This document shows, one piece after another, positions 1-8,043 of a stretch of DNA of 64,000 bases. The DNA is taken from NCBI RefSeq assembly GCF_900231165.1, contig NZ_LT960614.1:990550-1054549 (forward strand), read 5' to 3'. The position numbers and the translations under genes were made by a program. The first letter of the stretch is position 1, and every line of letters starts with the position of its first letter. The stretch is from Hartmannibacter diazotrophicus (GTDB taxonomy: Bacteria; Pseudomonadota; Alphaproteobacteria; Rhizobiales; Pleomorphomonadaceae). The notes beneath the pieces were generated by a model. It searched no databases. It was not told the DNA's origin and worked only from the letters and a program-made list of their open reading frames with translations.

Positions 1-44
1 TGGCCGCATGTGCATTGCCCCGCCGATGGCGGCAGAGGCCTGCA

Positions 45-203
45 TCAATAGTAGTACTTCTGGCGGAACTTGCCGGCGTCGACTTCGCGCTGGCGGCGTT
101 CCAGGTCGACCATGTCGGTGGCTTGGCTGATATAGGCCATTTCCGGGTCGTAGGTCCGGAAGTCGTGCACGGCTTTGCGCAACTTCTTGATCGGTCCGAA
201 CAT
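45..203 (-). CDS. DUF3563-like small protein
   Basis: Small protein of 52 residues with no assigned function. The central stretch with EMAYISQATDMVDLERRQRE resembles the DUF3563 family: short alphaproteobacterial proteins with an acidic-aromatic start followed by a DLERR motif. There is no signal peptide, membrane helix or cysteine, and the tail is tyrosine-rich. I start it at the Met at 203 because an AAGGGA Shine-Dalgarno sequence lies about 8 nt upstream; an in-frame start at 227 would give 60 residues but has no ribosome site. It is separated from the NUDIX gene by about 190 bp with no clear terminator. The family assignment is from memory of the motif and is moderate. Confidence 0.6.
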   Translation of the reverse strand: MFGPIKKLRKAVHDFRTYDPEMAYISQATDMVDLERRQREVDAGKFRQKYYY

Positions 204-389
204 TTTCTCATTCCCTTGTTTCATCATTCATCGACAGGGCAAAGATAAGCGCGTCGGACCCGATCCGGTAGCGTCAATGTTGCAATGCAAAACAGCGAAA
301 ATTGCATACCGCACTATTTCCGCATTGCGTTTACGGAATATCAATCAGTCTCTGACGCGCGAGCTTCGATGAACCCCGTGCGGGGCGGG

Positions 390-998
390 TCAGAAGAGTT
401 CCGGCCTCCGGCGCCTGAGCGCCTCGACAAGGATCAGCGTCTTCATGTCGGTAATCTCGCCGGCGTCGGCATGGTCGCCAAGATCGCGAAGGCGCATTTC
501 GACGATTTCGAGGTCTTCATCGTGGTCGAGGGCGCCTGAGGCGATGCCGGCGTCCGGATCGATCGTCACCTCGCACAGGTAAAGCCAGATGCGCTCGGTC
601 AGGCTGCTGGCCGAAGAATAGGCGGCGACCACGAAGTCCAGATGGCCGGCCTTGAGCCCGACTTCCTCGCCGACCTCGCGCCGGGCCGCGTCTTCCGGCG
701 TTTCGCCGGCATCGATGAGGCCGGCCGGCACCTCGATCAGCACACCCTGTCCCTCGGCGAAGAACTTGCCGGCGCGCAGCTGCCGGACGAGGACGGTGGT
801 GCGCCGCGTGGTGTCGTAGACGAGCACGGCCGCCGCGTGGCCATGGTCGAGGACCTCCCGGGTGATGTGCCGCTGCTCGCCGTCGGCCGAATATTGCAAC
901 TGGAGAACGTCGAGACGATTCCAGCCGGAATGGATCCTTCTGCTGGAAGCAATGCTGACGTCAGTCAAATGTGTGCTGTCATTGGGAGATCGGGACAT
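390..998 (-). CDS. NUDIX hydrolase, ADP-sugar/GDP-mannose pyrophosphatase type (NudK-like)
   Basis: 202 residues with a perfect NUDIX box, GLIDAGETPEDAARREVGEE followed by VGL, matching G-x5-E-x7-REU-x-EE-x-G-U; the glutamates bind Mg2+. The strand motif VLVYDTTRRTTVLVRQLR before the box and the closing LVEALRRRRPELF are typical of the NudK/ADP-ribose pyrophosphatase branch, which hydrolyses nucleoside diphosphate sugars to a nucleoside monophosphate and sugar phosphate. It is cytosolic, with no export signal. The length matches the family (about 190-210). The gene is divergent from the BLUF pair, sharing a 265-bp intergenic region. The exact substrate cannot be read from the sequence. Confidence 0.85.
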   Translation of the reverse strand: MSRSPNDSTHLTDVSIASSRRIHSGWNRLDVLQLQYSADGEQRHITREVLDHGHAAAVLVYDTTRRTTVLVRQLRAGKFFAEGQGVLIEVPAGLIDAGETPEDAARREVGEEVGLKAGHLDFVVAAYSSASSLTERIWLYLCEVTIDPDAGIASGALDHDEDLEIVEMRLRDLGDHADAGEITDMKTLILVEALRRRRPELF

Positions 999-1099
999 GA
1001 AACCGCCGTATCGGGAAGGGGATGGCCAAGGTAGCAGGTCAGTTTGGGGTGTCTATTGTTATGCCAAAGAACGATTTTATACTGAGTTATATTACTTAC

Positions 1100-1123
1100 G
1101 CCGAAGTGAAATTCGGCATTTCA
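1100..1123. promoter_or_regulatory. Overlapping dyads in the NUDIX/BLUF divergent region
   Basis: An AT-rich stretch between the NUDIX gene and the first BLUF gene holds two overlapping inverted repeats. One is GCCGAA-N6-TTCGGC (1100-1117) and the other is TGAAAT-N5-ATTTCA (1107-1123). They may be an operator or a leader hairpin. No regulator can be assigned. Confidence 0.35.
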
Positions 1124-1263
1124 TTAAAAGTGTCATTATCGCGGGAAATGTTTTGTTCACGATTGCACGCGTAATATCCATCAATAAATGCGTGTGTTCT
1201 TTGCAGTCTAGTTGCCGCACGGGAACTCTTCGCGCAAGGAGCACCAAGGCTTGGGAGGTGACG

Positions 1264-1734
1264 ATGTATCTCTATCGATGCGTCTACTATAGCCGCAATG
1301 CGATTAAGAAACTCGGCCTCCCGGTCAGCGCCGAAATCAAATCGATTTTGGCGGCCGGCGCACGCAACAATCCCGCCGCCGGACTGACGGGCGCCCTCGT
1401 CTTCAACGAGCAGTACTTCGCCCAGGTCATCGAGGGGGACCGGCACAATGTGTCCAGGTTGCTCTGGCGCATTGCCGCGGACCCGCGTCAGGAGGACATG
1501 GTGATCATGAGCGCGGACAGCATCCGCGGACGGTCCTTCGACGACTGGTCCATGGGCTATGTCGGTCATTCGGAGGAAATGGAGACGCTCTATCTCAAAT
1601 ACGGCATCGCCATCGGCTTCGATCCGGGCCGCATGGGCCCGGAAAGCCTGACCGGCCTGGTGCAGGAGCTGGTGATGCTCGGCGGCCACGGCGTGCACCA
1701 TCATGCGATGGCCGCAAGCCCGGCAACGGCGTGA
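1264..1734 (+). CDS. BLUF-domain blue-light sensor protein, canonical
   Basis: 156-residue single-domain BLUF (sensors of blue light using FAD) protein. The flavin-site residues are present: Tyr8 in the YYS motif, Asn36 in RNNPAAGLTG, Gln54 in FAQVIEGD, and Trp/Met in the DWSM motif near residue 100. By comparison with AppA these correspond to Tyr21, Asn45, Gln63, Trp104 and Met106. A roughly 50-residue C-terminal tail ends in a His-rich patch. The ATG at 1264 is preceded by GGGAGGTG at ideal spacing; upstream in-frame Mets lie inside the NUDIX promoter region. It is followed after 48 bp by a second BLUF gene, probably in one transcript. No output domain is fused, so it presumably acts through a partner protein. 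Confidence 0.9.
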   Translation: MYLYRCVYYSRNAIKKLGLPVSAEIKSILAAGARNNPAAGLTGALVFNEQYFAQVIEGDRHNVSRLLWRIAADPRQEDMVIMSADSIRGRSFDDWSMGYVGHSEEMETLYLKYGIAIGFDPGRMGPESLTGLVQELVMLGGHGVHHHAMAASPATA

Positions 1735-1782
1735 GGGAAGGAACGACGAAATGCCCAGCGAGGCGAAGGAGGCCTGTGGTTC

Positions 1783-2355
1783 ATGTACCTGACACGGTTC
1801 ACCTTCTACAGCGAAAACGCTGTCAAGAACTCGAACATCAGTTCGGCTGACCATATCAAGAACATTCTGGTCACGTGCAGCCGGAACACGCTGGCCTCGG
1901 GTCTTTCCGGCGCGCTCATCTTCAACGACCGCCATTTCGTCCAGGTGATGGAGGGCGAGCGGAGCATGCTCACCCGCAGCGTATTGAACATTATCAAGGA
2001 TGAGCGCAGCCGCGACGTCGTCCTGGTGAAGGCGGCACCGATCTCAGTGCGCCGCTTTCCCGGCTGGACCGTGGGATATGCGGGCCATACCGAGAAGCTC
2101 GACGCGATCTACCTGAAACACGGCGTGACCGCCGGCCTCGATCCGACGCGCATGAGCGCCACCAGCATCGAAGACCTCATCGCTGACATGATGACCGTCA
2201 AGAGCCCCTTCATCCTGCGCAACAAGGGTGGTTCACCCCATCCGGCTCCCCCTCAGCCGGCTTCGACCGAGCCGCAGGAAGTCATCCACATCAAGGCCAA
2301 CGTCCCGCCCCCCAAGCAGCCGACCCTCGCATCGGTCGTCGGCTGGGGCAGCTGA
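1783..2355 (+). CDS. Degenerate BLUF-domain protein with Pro-rich tail
   Basis: 190 residues, a clear paralogue of the upstream BLUF protein (same length to the Gln motif, shared FNDRHFVQVMEGE block). Three flavin-site positions differ: the key Tyr is Phe8 (FYS), the flavin-contacting Asn is Thr36 (SRNTLASGLSG), and the Met of the W-x-M motif is Val (GWTVGY). Gln54 and the Trp are kept. In AppA the equivalent Tyr-to-Phe change abolishes the photocycle, so this protein is probably not a normal photoreceptor. It carries an extra C-terminal tail of about 45 residues rich in proline (HPAPPQPAS, NVPPPKQP). It may be a dark partner of the upstream BLUF protein (inference). The gene converges on puuB. 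Confidence 0.85.
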   Translation: MYLTRFTFYSENAVKNSNISSADHIKNILVTCSRNTLASGLSGALIFNDRHFVQVMEGERSMLTRSVLNIIKDERSRDVVLVKAAPISVRRFPGWTVGYAGHTEKLDAIYLKHGVTAGLDPTRMSATSIEDLIADMMTVKSPFILRNKGGSPHPAPPQPASTEPQEVIHIKANVPPPKQPTLASVVGWGS

Positions 2356-2374
2356 CGGGCCGCAAGCGGTCCGC

Positions 2375-3667
2375 CTACAGGCGGTCCAGGAGCGCAAAGA
2401 AGGTCATTGCCGCGACCTGTGTCGGCAAACGCAGGAGCTTGCCGCCCGGAAACGGCGGGCAGGGCAGGCGCGAGAAAGCATCGAAGCCCTCCGAAAGCCC
2501 CGCCATCGCCTCGGCGGCAAGATGCCCGGCGAAGGGCGCCATCATCACCCCCTGGCCCGAGAAACCCGCCGTGACGAAGACATTCGGCTTCGGGCGCGCC
2601 AGATAGGGCAGGCGGTTGACCGTGATCCCCAGCGTTCCGCCCCAGGCATGGGTGATGCCGGTCTCCTTCAGCTGCGGATAGATCTTCAGCATGTGCCGGC
2701 GCACGAAGGCCTTGATATCGGCAGGAAACGTCGTGCCGAAGGTTTCGCCGCCGCCGAAGAGCAGCCGGCGGTCGGGCGTCATTCGCCAGTAGTAGACGAC
2801 ATTGCGCGTGTCGGCCGCCGCCTCGTTGCCGGGGATGAGGTCCAAGCCCTCGGGCAGAGGTTCCGTCGCGAGGACAAAATTGTTGAGCGGCAGGATGCGC
2901 GATTCCAGATCGGCATCGAGGCTGTTGAGGTAACCGTTTCCGGCCATCAGCAGCAGATCGGCCGTGACCGAGCCGCCCTTCGTCTTCAGGCGGACCTTGT
3001 CGCCATGATCGATGCTGAGAACGCGGCTCTGTTCATGCAGGATGGCGCCAGCCTGGACGGCGGCGCGCGCGAGGCCGAGGGCATATTTCAGCGGATGAAG
3101 ATGCCCGCCGGTCGGGTCGACGAGACCGCCGAAATAGGCATCGGTTCCAAGCTTTGCAGCAATCTGCGCGGCATCGAGCGGCTGATAGGGACCAAGGCCC
3201 CATTTCTTGGTGAGATGCTCCCCGTGGCGATAGACGTGGTCGAGATCTCGCTTGCGGTGCACCGCCTCGATCAGGCCGTCGCAAAGGTCGCAGTCGATGT
3301 CATGCCGGGCGATCAACTCGCGCTGGTGCTCGCGGGCAAAGTCGGCAAGGCGCAAGAGTTCGCGCGCGGCGTCCTCGCCGAGCCGTTCCGCCATCCAGTC
3401 CGGATCGCGGCGCTGGCCGGGGTGAATCTGGCCGCCGTTGCGGCCGGATGCGCCCCAGCCGATCTTGTTGGCTTCCAGAAGGACGACCTTGCGCCCGCGC
3501 TCGGCAAGCCGCAGCGCCGCGCCGAGACCGGCAAATCCGCCGCCGATGATCGCGACATCAGCCGCAACGTCGCCGATAAGCGGCGGATGCGAGGGGATGG
3601 CGCCGGCAGATGCGGCGTACCAGGAGGGCGCGTGATCCGCGCCCCCGAACTCAGGCATCAGTCCCAT
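2375..3667 (-). CDS. puuB: Gamma-glutamylputrescine oxidase-type FAD oxidoreductase
   Basis: 430-residue DAO-family flavoenzyme. The Rossmann dinucleotide motif VAIIGGGFAGLGAALRLAER is near residue 40, the ASGRNGG flavin contact near 80, and the C-terminal VTAGFSGQGVMMAPFAG motif closes the FAD site. PuuB oxidises gamma-glutamylputrescine to gamma-glutamyl-aminobutyraldehyde with H2O2 release. The start at 3667 lies 5 bp after the aminotransferase stop, which indicates translational coupling; an alternative Met at 3658 is also possible. Length matches E. coli PuuB (426). It is the last gene of the puuA/aminotransferase/puuB strand. Other substrates (other glutamylated or free amines) are possible. 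Confidence 0.85.
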   Translation of the reverse strand: MGLMPEFGGADHAPSWYAASAGAIPSHPPLIGDVAADVAIIGGGFAGLGAALRLAERGRKVVLLEANKIGWGASGRNGGQIHPGQRRDPDWMAERLGEDAARELLRLADFAREHQRELIARHDIDCDLCDGLIEAVHRKRDLDHVYRHGEHLTKKWGLGPYQPLDAAQIAAKLGTDAYFGGLVDPTGGHLHPLKYALGLARAAVQAGAILHEQSRVLSIDHGDKVRLKTKGGSVTADLLLMAGNGYLNSLDADLESRILPLNNFVLATEPLPEGLDLIPGNEAAADTRNVVYYWRMTPDRRLLFGGGETFGTTFPADIKAFVRRHMLKIYPQLKETGITHAWGGTLGITVNRLPYLARPKPNVFVTAGFSGQGVMMAPFAGHLAAEAMAGLSEGFDAFSRLPCPPFPGGKLLRLPTQVAAMTFFALLDRL

Positions 3668-3672
3668 CGTCG

Positions 3673-5064
3673 TCAGCCCATCAGGCCCTGACGCAGGAGT
3701 TCCTCGTGGGTGTCGTCGAGGGTCTTGGTGGCGAGCCGGATCAACTCGTCGATTTCCTCGTGGCTGATGACCAGCGGCGGCGAGAGGATCATGCTGTCGC
3801 GAACCGCGCGCATGATGAGCCCGTTCTTGAACGAGAAATCGCGGCAGATCGTGCCGATCTTGCCGGCCTCGCCCGCAAAGCGGCGACGCTCCGGTTTGGC
3901 CGGCACCAGCTCCAGTGCGCCCATCATGCCGACCATGCGCGCCTCGCCGACCAGCGGATGGTTGGCGAGCAGGGCCCACTTCTTCTGGAGATAGGGGCCG
4001 GTATCGTTGGCGACGCGTTCGATGATCTTCTCGTCGCGCAGGATCTTGAGGTTGGCGATCGCCGCCGCGCAGGCGACCGGGTGGCCCGAATAGGTGAAGC
4101 CATGGTTGAAATCGCCGGTCTGGTTGATGATGACATCGGCGACCCTGTCGCCCACCATCACGCCGCCGATCGGCAGATAGCCGGAGGAGAGCCCCTTGGC
4201 GATCGGCATCAGGTCCGGCTCGATGCCGAAATACTCGGACCCAAACCAGCGCCCGAGGCGCCCGAAGCCGGTGATCACCTCGTCGGCGACGAGCAGGATG
4301 TTGCGCTCCTTGCAGATGCGCTGGATTTCCGGCCAGTAGGTCGCGGGCGGAACGATGACGCCGCCGGCGCCCTGCACCGGCTCGGCGATGAAGGCCGCCA
4401 CATTGTCCTCGCCGATCTCGTCGATCGCCTGTTCCAGGGCGCGCGCGGTCTGAAGGCCGAACTCCTCCGGCGAGAGCTCGCCGCCCTCGTCAAACCAGTA
4501 GGGCTGGGCAATATGGTGGATGCCGGGGATCGGCAGCCCGCCCTGCGCATGCATCGGCGCCATGCCGCCAAGGCTGGCGCCAGCCATGGTCGAGCCGTGA
4601 TAGGCGTTCTTGCGCGCGATGACGACGAATTTTTCCGGTTTCTCCAGCGTCTTCCAGTAGGTGCGCACCATGCGCAGCATGGTGTCGTTGGACTCCGAGC
4701 CCGAGCCCGTGAAGAACACGTGGTTGAATGACGGCGGCGCCAGTTCGGCGAGCATGCGCGACAGCTCGATCACCGGCGGGTGGGTCGTCTTGAAAAAGGT
4801 GTTGTAGTAGGAGAGCTCGGCCATCTGTGCCTGCACGGCCTCGGCGATCTCGGGCCGGCCATGGCCAATGTTCACGCACCACAGCCCTGCCATGCCGTCG
4901 AGGATGCGCTTGCCGTTGCTGTCTTCCAGCCAGCAGCCCTTGCCCTTGACGATGATGCGCGAGCCCTCGGCATTGAGCGCCTTCATGTCGGAGAAGGGGT
5001 GCATGTGATGCGCCGCATCCAGCGCCTGCAGCGGGCCGGTGGGGTAGGTGTTGGAGACGTTCAT
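3673..5064 (-). CDS. Class III aminotransferase, putrescine--pyruvate type (SpuC-like)
   Basis: 463-residue PLP-dependent omega-aminotransferase. Visible landmarks are LDGMAGLWCVNIGHG near the N-terminus, the PLP phosphate motif TGSGSESNDTMLRM, the aspartate motif VADEVITGFGRLG and the Schiff-base lysine in PIAKGLSSGYLPIGG. The sequence resembles SpuC/putrescine-pyruvate aminotransferases, which convert putrescine to 4-aminobutanal; lying between puuA and puuB supports a polyamine role. I chose the Met at 5064 (MNVSNTYPTG); an upstream extension runs into a non-conserved leader. The ribosome site is weak. A 50-bp inverted repeat lies in the 333 bp between this gene and the GIY-YIG gene, so it may have its own promoter. 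Confidence 0.85.
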   Translation of the reverse strand: MNVSNTYPTGPLQALDAAHHMHPFSDMKALNAEGSRIIVKGKGCWLEDSNGKRILDGMAGLWCVNIGHGRPEIAEAVQAQMAELSYYNTFFKTTHPPVIELSRMLAELAPPSFNHVFFTGSGSESNDTMLRMVRTYWKTLEKPEKFVVIARKNAYHGSTMAGASLGGMAPMHAQGGLPIPGIHHIAQPYWFDEGGELSPEEFGLQTARALEQAIDEIGEDNVAAFIAEPVQGAGGVIVPPATYWPEIQRICKERNILLVADEVITGFGRLGRWFGSEYFGIEPDLMPIAKGLSSGYLPIGGVMVGDRVADVIINQTGDFNHGFTYSGHPVACAAAIANLKILRDEKIIERVANDTGPYLQKKWALLANHPLVGEARMVGMMGALELVPAKPERRRFAGEAGKIGTICRDFSFKNGLIMRAVRDSMILSPPLVISHEEIDELIRLATKTLDDTHEELLRQGLMG

Positions 5065-5188
5065 CGTGGCGTGTCCCGAGTTGTATGCTCTCAAAGGCAA
5101 AGGGCAGAGGGTCTGATCTTCGTTGTCAAAGGGCACATGAATGAAAGAACAGTGTCCGTGGCTGATCGGCAGCGAGTTTGATCATATT

Positions 5189-5381
5189 GCTGGATCCCCT
5201 TCCCCTCGGCGCTGCCGCGCCTCGGCCGGGGATGACACGGAACGAGAAGGACGGCCCAGGCCAAGCTGACCGGCCATCTGAGTAGCAAAGGTCGCGTGAG
5301 GGCAGCTTCCCGACATCTGCCCTGCGGACTGGTGTCATCCCCGGCCGAGGCGCGGCAGCGCCGAGGGGAAGGGGATCCAGC
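5189..5381. repeat. 50-bp perfect inverted repeat with 93-bp loop
   Basis: Left arm 5189-5238 and right arm 5332-5381 are exact reverse complements over 50 nt. The left arm begins GCTGGATCCCCTTCCCCTCG and ends GGGGATGACAC. The arms are richer in G/C runs than the surrounding genes. The right arm ends 16 bp from the 3' end of the GIY-YIG gene and the left arm lies about 125 bp upstream of the aminotransferase start. It fills the 333-bp gap 5065-5397. The sequence style (GTGTCATCCCCGGCC...) is that of dispersed palindromic repeats in alphaproteobacterial genomes (from memory). It could act as a strong terminator or RNA-processing hairpin and as a mobile-element end. No second copy was seen in this window. 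Confidence 0.9.
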
Positions 5382-5397
5382 CGACTGCGACGCGGTG

Positions 5398-5682
5398 CTA
5401 CCATGGATCCAATTGTTTCCATTCCGGATTTCCCGCCTCGATGAGCCTGATCTTCCAAGATCGATTCCATCTCTTCAGTTGCTTTTCTCTGGCGATGGCA
5501 TCGGCAACTTCGCCGAACGCTTCAAAGTGGACGAGGCGGTCGACACCGTAACGCTTGGTGAATCCGTCGACAGCTCTGCTCCTGTGTTGATCGACTCGTC
5601 TTTGCAGGTCGCTTGTCAGCCCCACATAGAGAGTCCCGTCCTTTCGATTAGCCAGAATGTAGACCCAATAGGTTCTCGACAT
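5398..5682 (-). CDS. Stand-alone GIY-YIG nuclease-domain protein
   Basis: 94 residues forming a single GIY-YIG domain: YWVYILANRKDGTLYVGLTS carries the paired motif (VYI...YVG), followed by the conserved Arg of DLQRRVDQH and the metal-binding Glu in AIAREKQLKRWNR. This matches the small COG2827-type family, whose cellular role is poorly known; many members are scattered and variable between strains. An ATG at 5682 is used (GTG at 5688 is possible). It begins 24 bp after puuA and is followed 16 bp later by the 50-bp inverted repeat, so it interrupts an otherwise functional polyamine operon. I infer that the gene and repeat arrived together as a small cassette. Confidence 0.85.
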   Translation of the reverse strand: MSRTYWVYILANRKDGTLYVGLTSDLQRRVDQHRSRAVDGFTKRYGVDRLVHFEAFGEVADAIAREKQLKRWNRSWKIRLIEAGNPEWKQLDPW

Positions 5683-5706
5683 TGGCACCCAATCGACGCG
5701 GCCCCA

Positions 5707-7143
5707 TCAGACACTCAGCAGCAGATACTCCCGCTCCCAGGACGAGATGACCCGCATGAAGGTCTCGTATTCCGTCTGCTTGATCGCGCGGTAGGTATGG
5801 ACGAAGGACTTGCCGAAGATGTCGACCAGTTCGTCCGTTTCCTCGAAGAGCGCCACCGCCTCCAGGAGGCCGCGCGGCAGAGAGTGCGGCAGGCCGCGCG
5901 CCGAGCCGTCGATCGGGTCTTCCGGCGTCAGGCCGTTCTCGATGCCGAGATAGCCGCAGGCGAGCGAGGCGGCCATGGCGAGATAGGGATTGGAGTCGGA
6001 GGAGGGGACGCGGTTTTCCACGCGCCGCGCCTGCGCTCCCGAATTCGGCACGCGGATGCCCACGGTGCGGTTGTCGTAGCCCCAGTGCACATTGATGGGG
6101 GCGGCCGTGTTGCGGGCAAGGCGCCGGTAGGAGTTCACATAGGGCGCCAGCATGCACATCACCGCGGGCAGATACTTCTGCTGCCCGGCGATGAAGGAGA
6201 AGAAGGCCGGCGACGGGTTGCCTTCCTCGTCGGAGAAGATGTTCTTGCCCGTCTCCGAATCCACGATCGACTGATGCACGTGCATGGCCGAGCCCGGCTC
6301 GCGTGACATCGGCTTTGCCATGAATGTTGCATACATTTTGTGATTGAGCGCGGCCTCGCGGATCGTGCGCTTCAGGAGGAAGACCTGGTCGGCGAGTTGC
6401 ACCGGATCGCCATGGCGCAGGTTGATCTCCATCTGCGCCGCGCCTTCCTCGTGGATCAGCGTATCGATCTCCAGCCCCTGGGCTTCCGAGAAGTCGTAGA
6501 TGTCGTCGAAGAGGTCGTCGAACTCGTTGACCGCCTGGATCGAATAGGACTGGCGGCCGGACTCCGGCCTGCCCGAGCGCCCGACCGGCGGCTCCAGCGG
6601 ATAGTCCGGATCGGGATTGGGCTTGACCAGATAGAACTCCATCTCCGGCGCGACGATCGGCGTCCAGCCGTTGCGCTCGTAGAGATTGAGGATGCGTTTC
6701 AGAAGCTGTCGCGGCGCGATCTCGATCGGCCGTCCGTCGCGGGTATAGGCGTCGTGGATGAGCTGCGCCGTCGGATCGGACGCCCACGGCACGATGGAGA
6801 GGGTCGAATAGTCCGGCCGCAGCATGATGTCGCCGTCGGTCGGGTCATACTGGAAGTCGTCGTCCTCGGCGGGAAGCTCGCCCGTGATCGTCTGCGCGAA
6901 AAGCGAGGCCGGCAGCGACATGACGGGGCCGGAAAAGAACTTGTCCGTCGGCATCAGCTTGCCGCGCGCAACGCCCGCCTGATCCGGCACGACGCATTCG
7001 ATGTCCTCGATATTGCGGGCCGCCAGCCAGGCCTTGGCTTCTTCCAGAGTGTCGACGCCGCGCAGGCTGTCGACCGCAGCAGCCCCGCCCTCGGTGTTGG
7101 TTTCGGAGGCTATCTTCTGCTGGCGGACGGATTTTCTGCTCAT
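5707..7143 (-). CDS. puuA: Gamma-glutamylputrescine synthetase
   Basis: 478-residue glutamine synthetase-fold ligase that couples glutamate to putrescine using ATP, the first step of the Puu pathway. GS landmarks: N-terminal beta-grasp with DQAGVARGKLMP, catalytic EMEFYLVKP, metal/ATP residues in EEGAAQMEINLRHGDP, SAMHVHQSIVD, NVHWGYDNRTVGIRVP and the RVENRVPSSDSNPYLA motif. Length is close to E. coli PuuA (472). It is preceded by a perfect ATTTGTGATCACAAAT palindrome at 7219-7234 and lies downstream of a GntR gene on the same strand. It could act on other amines, but the neighbouring puuB, aminotransferase and pot genes favour putrescine. Confidence 0.88.
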   Translation of the reverse strand: MSRKSVRQQKIASETNTEGGAAAVDSLRGVDTLEEAKAWLAARNIEDIECVVPDQAGVARGKLMPTDKFFSGPVMSLPASLFAQTITGELPAEDDDFQYDPTDGDIMLRPDYSTLSIVPWASDPTAQLIHDAYTRDGRPIEIAPRQLLKRILNLYERNGWTPIVAPEMEFYLVKPNPDPDYPLEPPVGRSGRPESGRQSYSIQAVNEFDDLFDDIYDFSEAQGLEIDTLIHEEGAAQMEINLRHGDPVQLADQVFLLKRTIREAALNHKMYATFMAKPMSREPGSAMHVHQSIVDSETGKNIFSDEEGNPSPAFFSFIAGQQKYLPAVMCMLAPYVNSYRRLARNTAAPINVHWGYDNRTVGIRVPNSGAQARRVENRVPSSDSNPYLAMAASLACGYLGIENGLTPEDPIDGSARGLPHSLPRGLLEAVALFEETDELVDIFGKSFVHTYRAIKQTEYETFMRVISSWEREYLLLSV

Positions 7144-7218
7144 GGAGGGGCTCGTTTCCCGGGGTTCTTTCTTGGCCAGTCACGACGCGGGCCTGTTGCC
7201 CGGCGATCATGGCGCGTC

Positions 7219-7234
7219 ATTTGTGATCACAAAT
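7219..7234. promoter_or_regulatory. GntR-type operator upstream of puuA
   Basis: Perfect 16-bp palindrome ATTTGTGATCACAAAT, located 76 bp upstream of puuA and just after the gntR stop codon. FCD-class GntR proteins bind short TNGTNNNACNA-like palindromes. The same core TGTGATCACA recurs at 8047-8056 in the gntR promoter, which makes this the probable operator of the adjacent GntR protein. Confidence 0.75.
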
Positions 7235-7244
7235 CTGCCGAATG

Positions 7245-8021
7245 TCAAACCGCGTCCGGCAGGGGGCCTTGCTCGTCCGCTCCGATGCTCTCGCCGATCA
7301 GCCGCATGCCTTCGGCAATGTCGAGGCGGATCGCCATGTGCAGTCCGTTCGCATCGTTGCGGGCGATGGCGTCGACGGCCAGCTTGTGATGGTCGACGAG
7401 CGCCGCGGTACCGACCCGTCCGTAGACCATGCGCATGAATGGCCCGAACTGCAACCAGAGGCTCTTGATCAGGGGCTCAAGCACGTCCGACCGGGCGGCG
7501 TCGTAGATGGCGAAATGGAAGGCGTGGTTGAGCCGCATGTAGCCGGCGACATCGCCATTGCCGAGGCTCGCGTCGATCCGGTCATCGATCGACTGAAGTC
7601 TTCGCACGTCATTTCGGGTGAGGTGGGGGAGGGCAAGGACCGCGACTTCCGGTTCCAGCAGCGAGCGGGCCTTGAGGATTTCCGAGAATTTCTCCGGCGT
7701 CATCCGGGGGACCGTGATCCGGCCGCTGGACGAGATTTCCAGCGCCTTTTCGGCGGCAAGGCCTCGGATCGCCTCCCGAACCGGCATCGGGCTGGTGCCG
7801 AGTTCCTCGGCAAGTCCGCGCAGGGTCATCGGCCGGCCGGGCTGGATGGCGCCGGTGATGAGGGCTTCGCGTAGCGCCAGGCTGATCTTGTCGCGCGCAT
7901 TGGGCCGAAGCGGGCCGGCCAGCGTCGCGCCGTCGTCCGGGGATCGGTCCGCCCCGTCCTGCGCCGTCCGCTCCTGCTCCGCGATATCCTGCCGCGCTGT
8001 CATGCTGTGATCGATCCGCAA
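7245..8021 (-). CDS. GntR-family (FCD/FadR-type) transcriptional regulator
   Basis: 258 residues. The N-terminal winged helix is at about residues 40-105, with the recognition segment TLRGLAEELGTSPMPVREAI followed by LEISSSGRITVPRM. An all-helical FCD ligand domain follows, with its metal/ligand histidines and aspartates (LNHAFHFAIYDAA, VDHHKLAVDAI). The first 35 residues are a polar, non-conserved extension. It sits between puuA and a divergent puuA-like gene and is flanked by two TGTGATCACA palindromes, so it most likely represses polyamine genes and itself. The ligand is presumably a polyamine or a Puu intermediate (inference). The start at 8021 is followed by other possible Mets (MTARQDI). 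Confidence 0.85.
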   Translation of the reverse strand: MRIDHSMTARQDIAEQERTAQDGADRSPDDGATLAGPLRPNARDKISLALREALITGAIQPGRPMTLRGLAEELGTSPMPVREAIRGLAAEKALEISSSGRITVPRMTPEKFSEILKARSLLEPEVAVLALPHLTRNDVRRLQSIDDRIDASLGNGDVAGYMRLNHAFHFAIYDAARSDVLEPLIKSLWLQFGPFMRMVYGRVGTAALVDHHKLAVDAIARNDANGLHMAIRLDIAEGMRLIGESIGADEQGPLPDAV

Positions 8022-8043
8022 AAGAAGATTGCCGGTGCGAATT

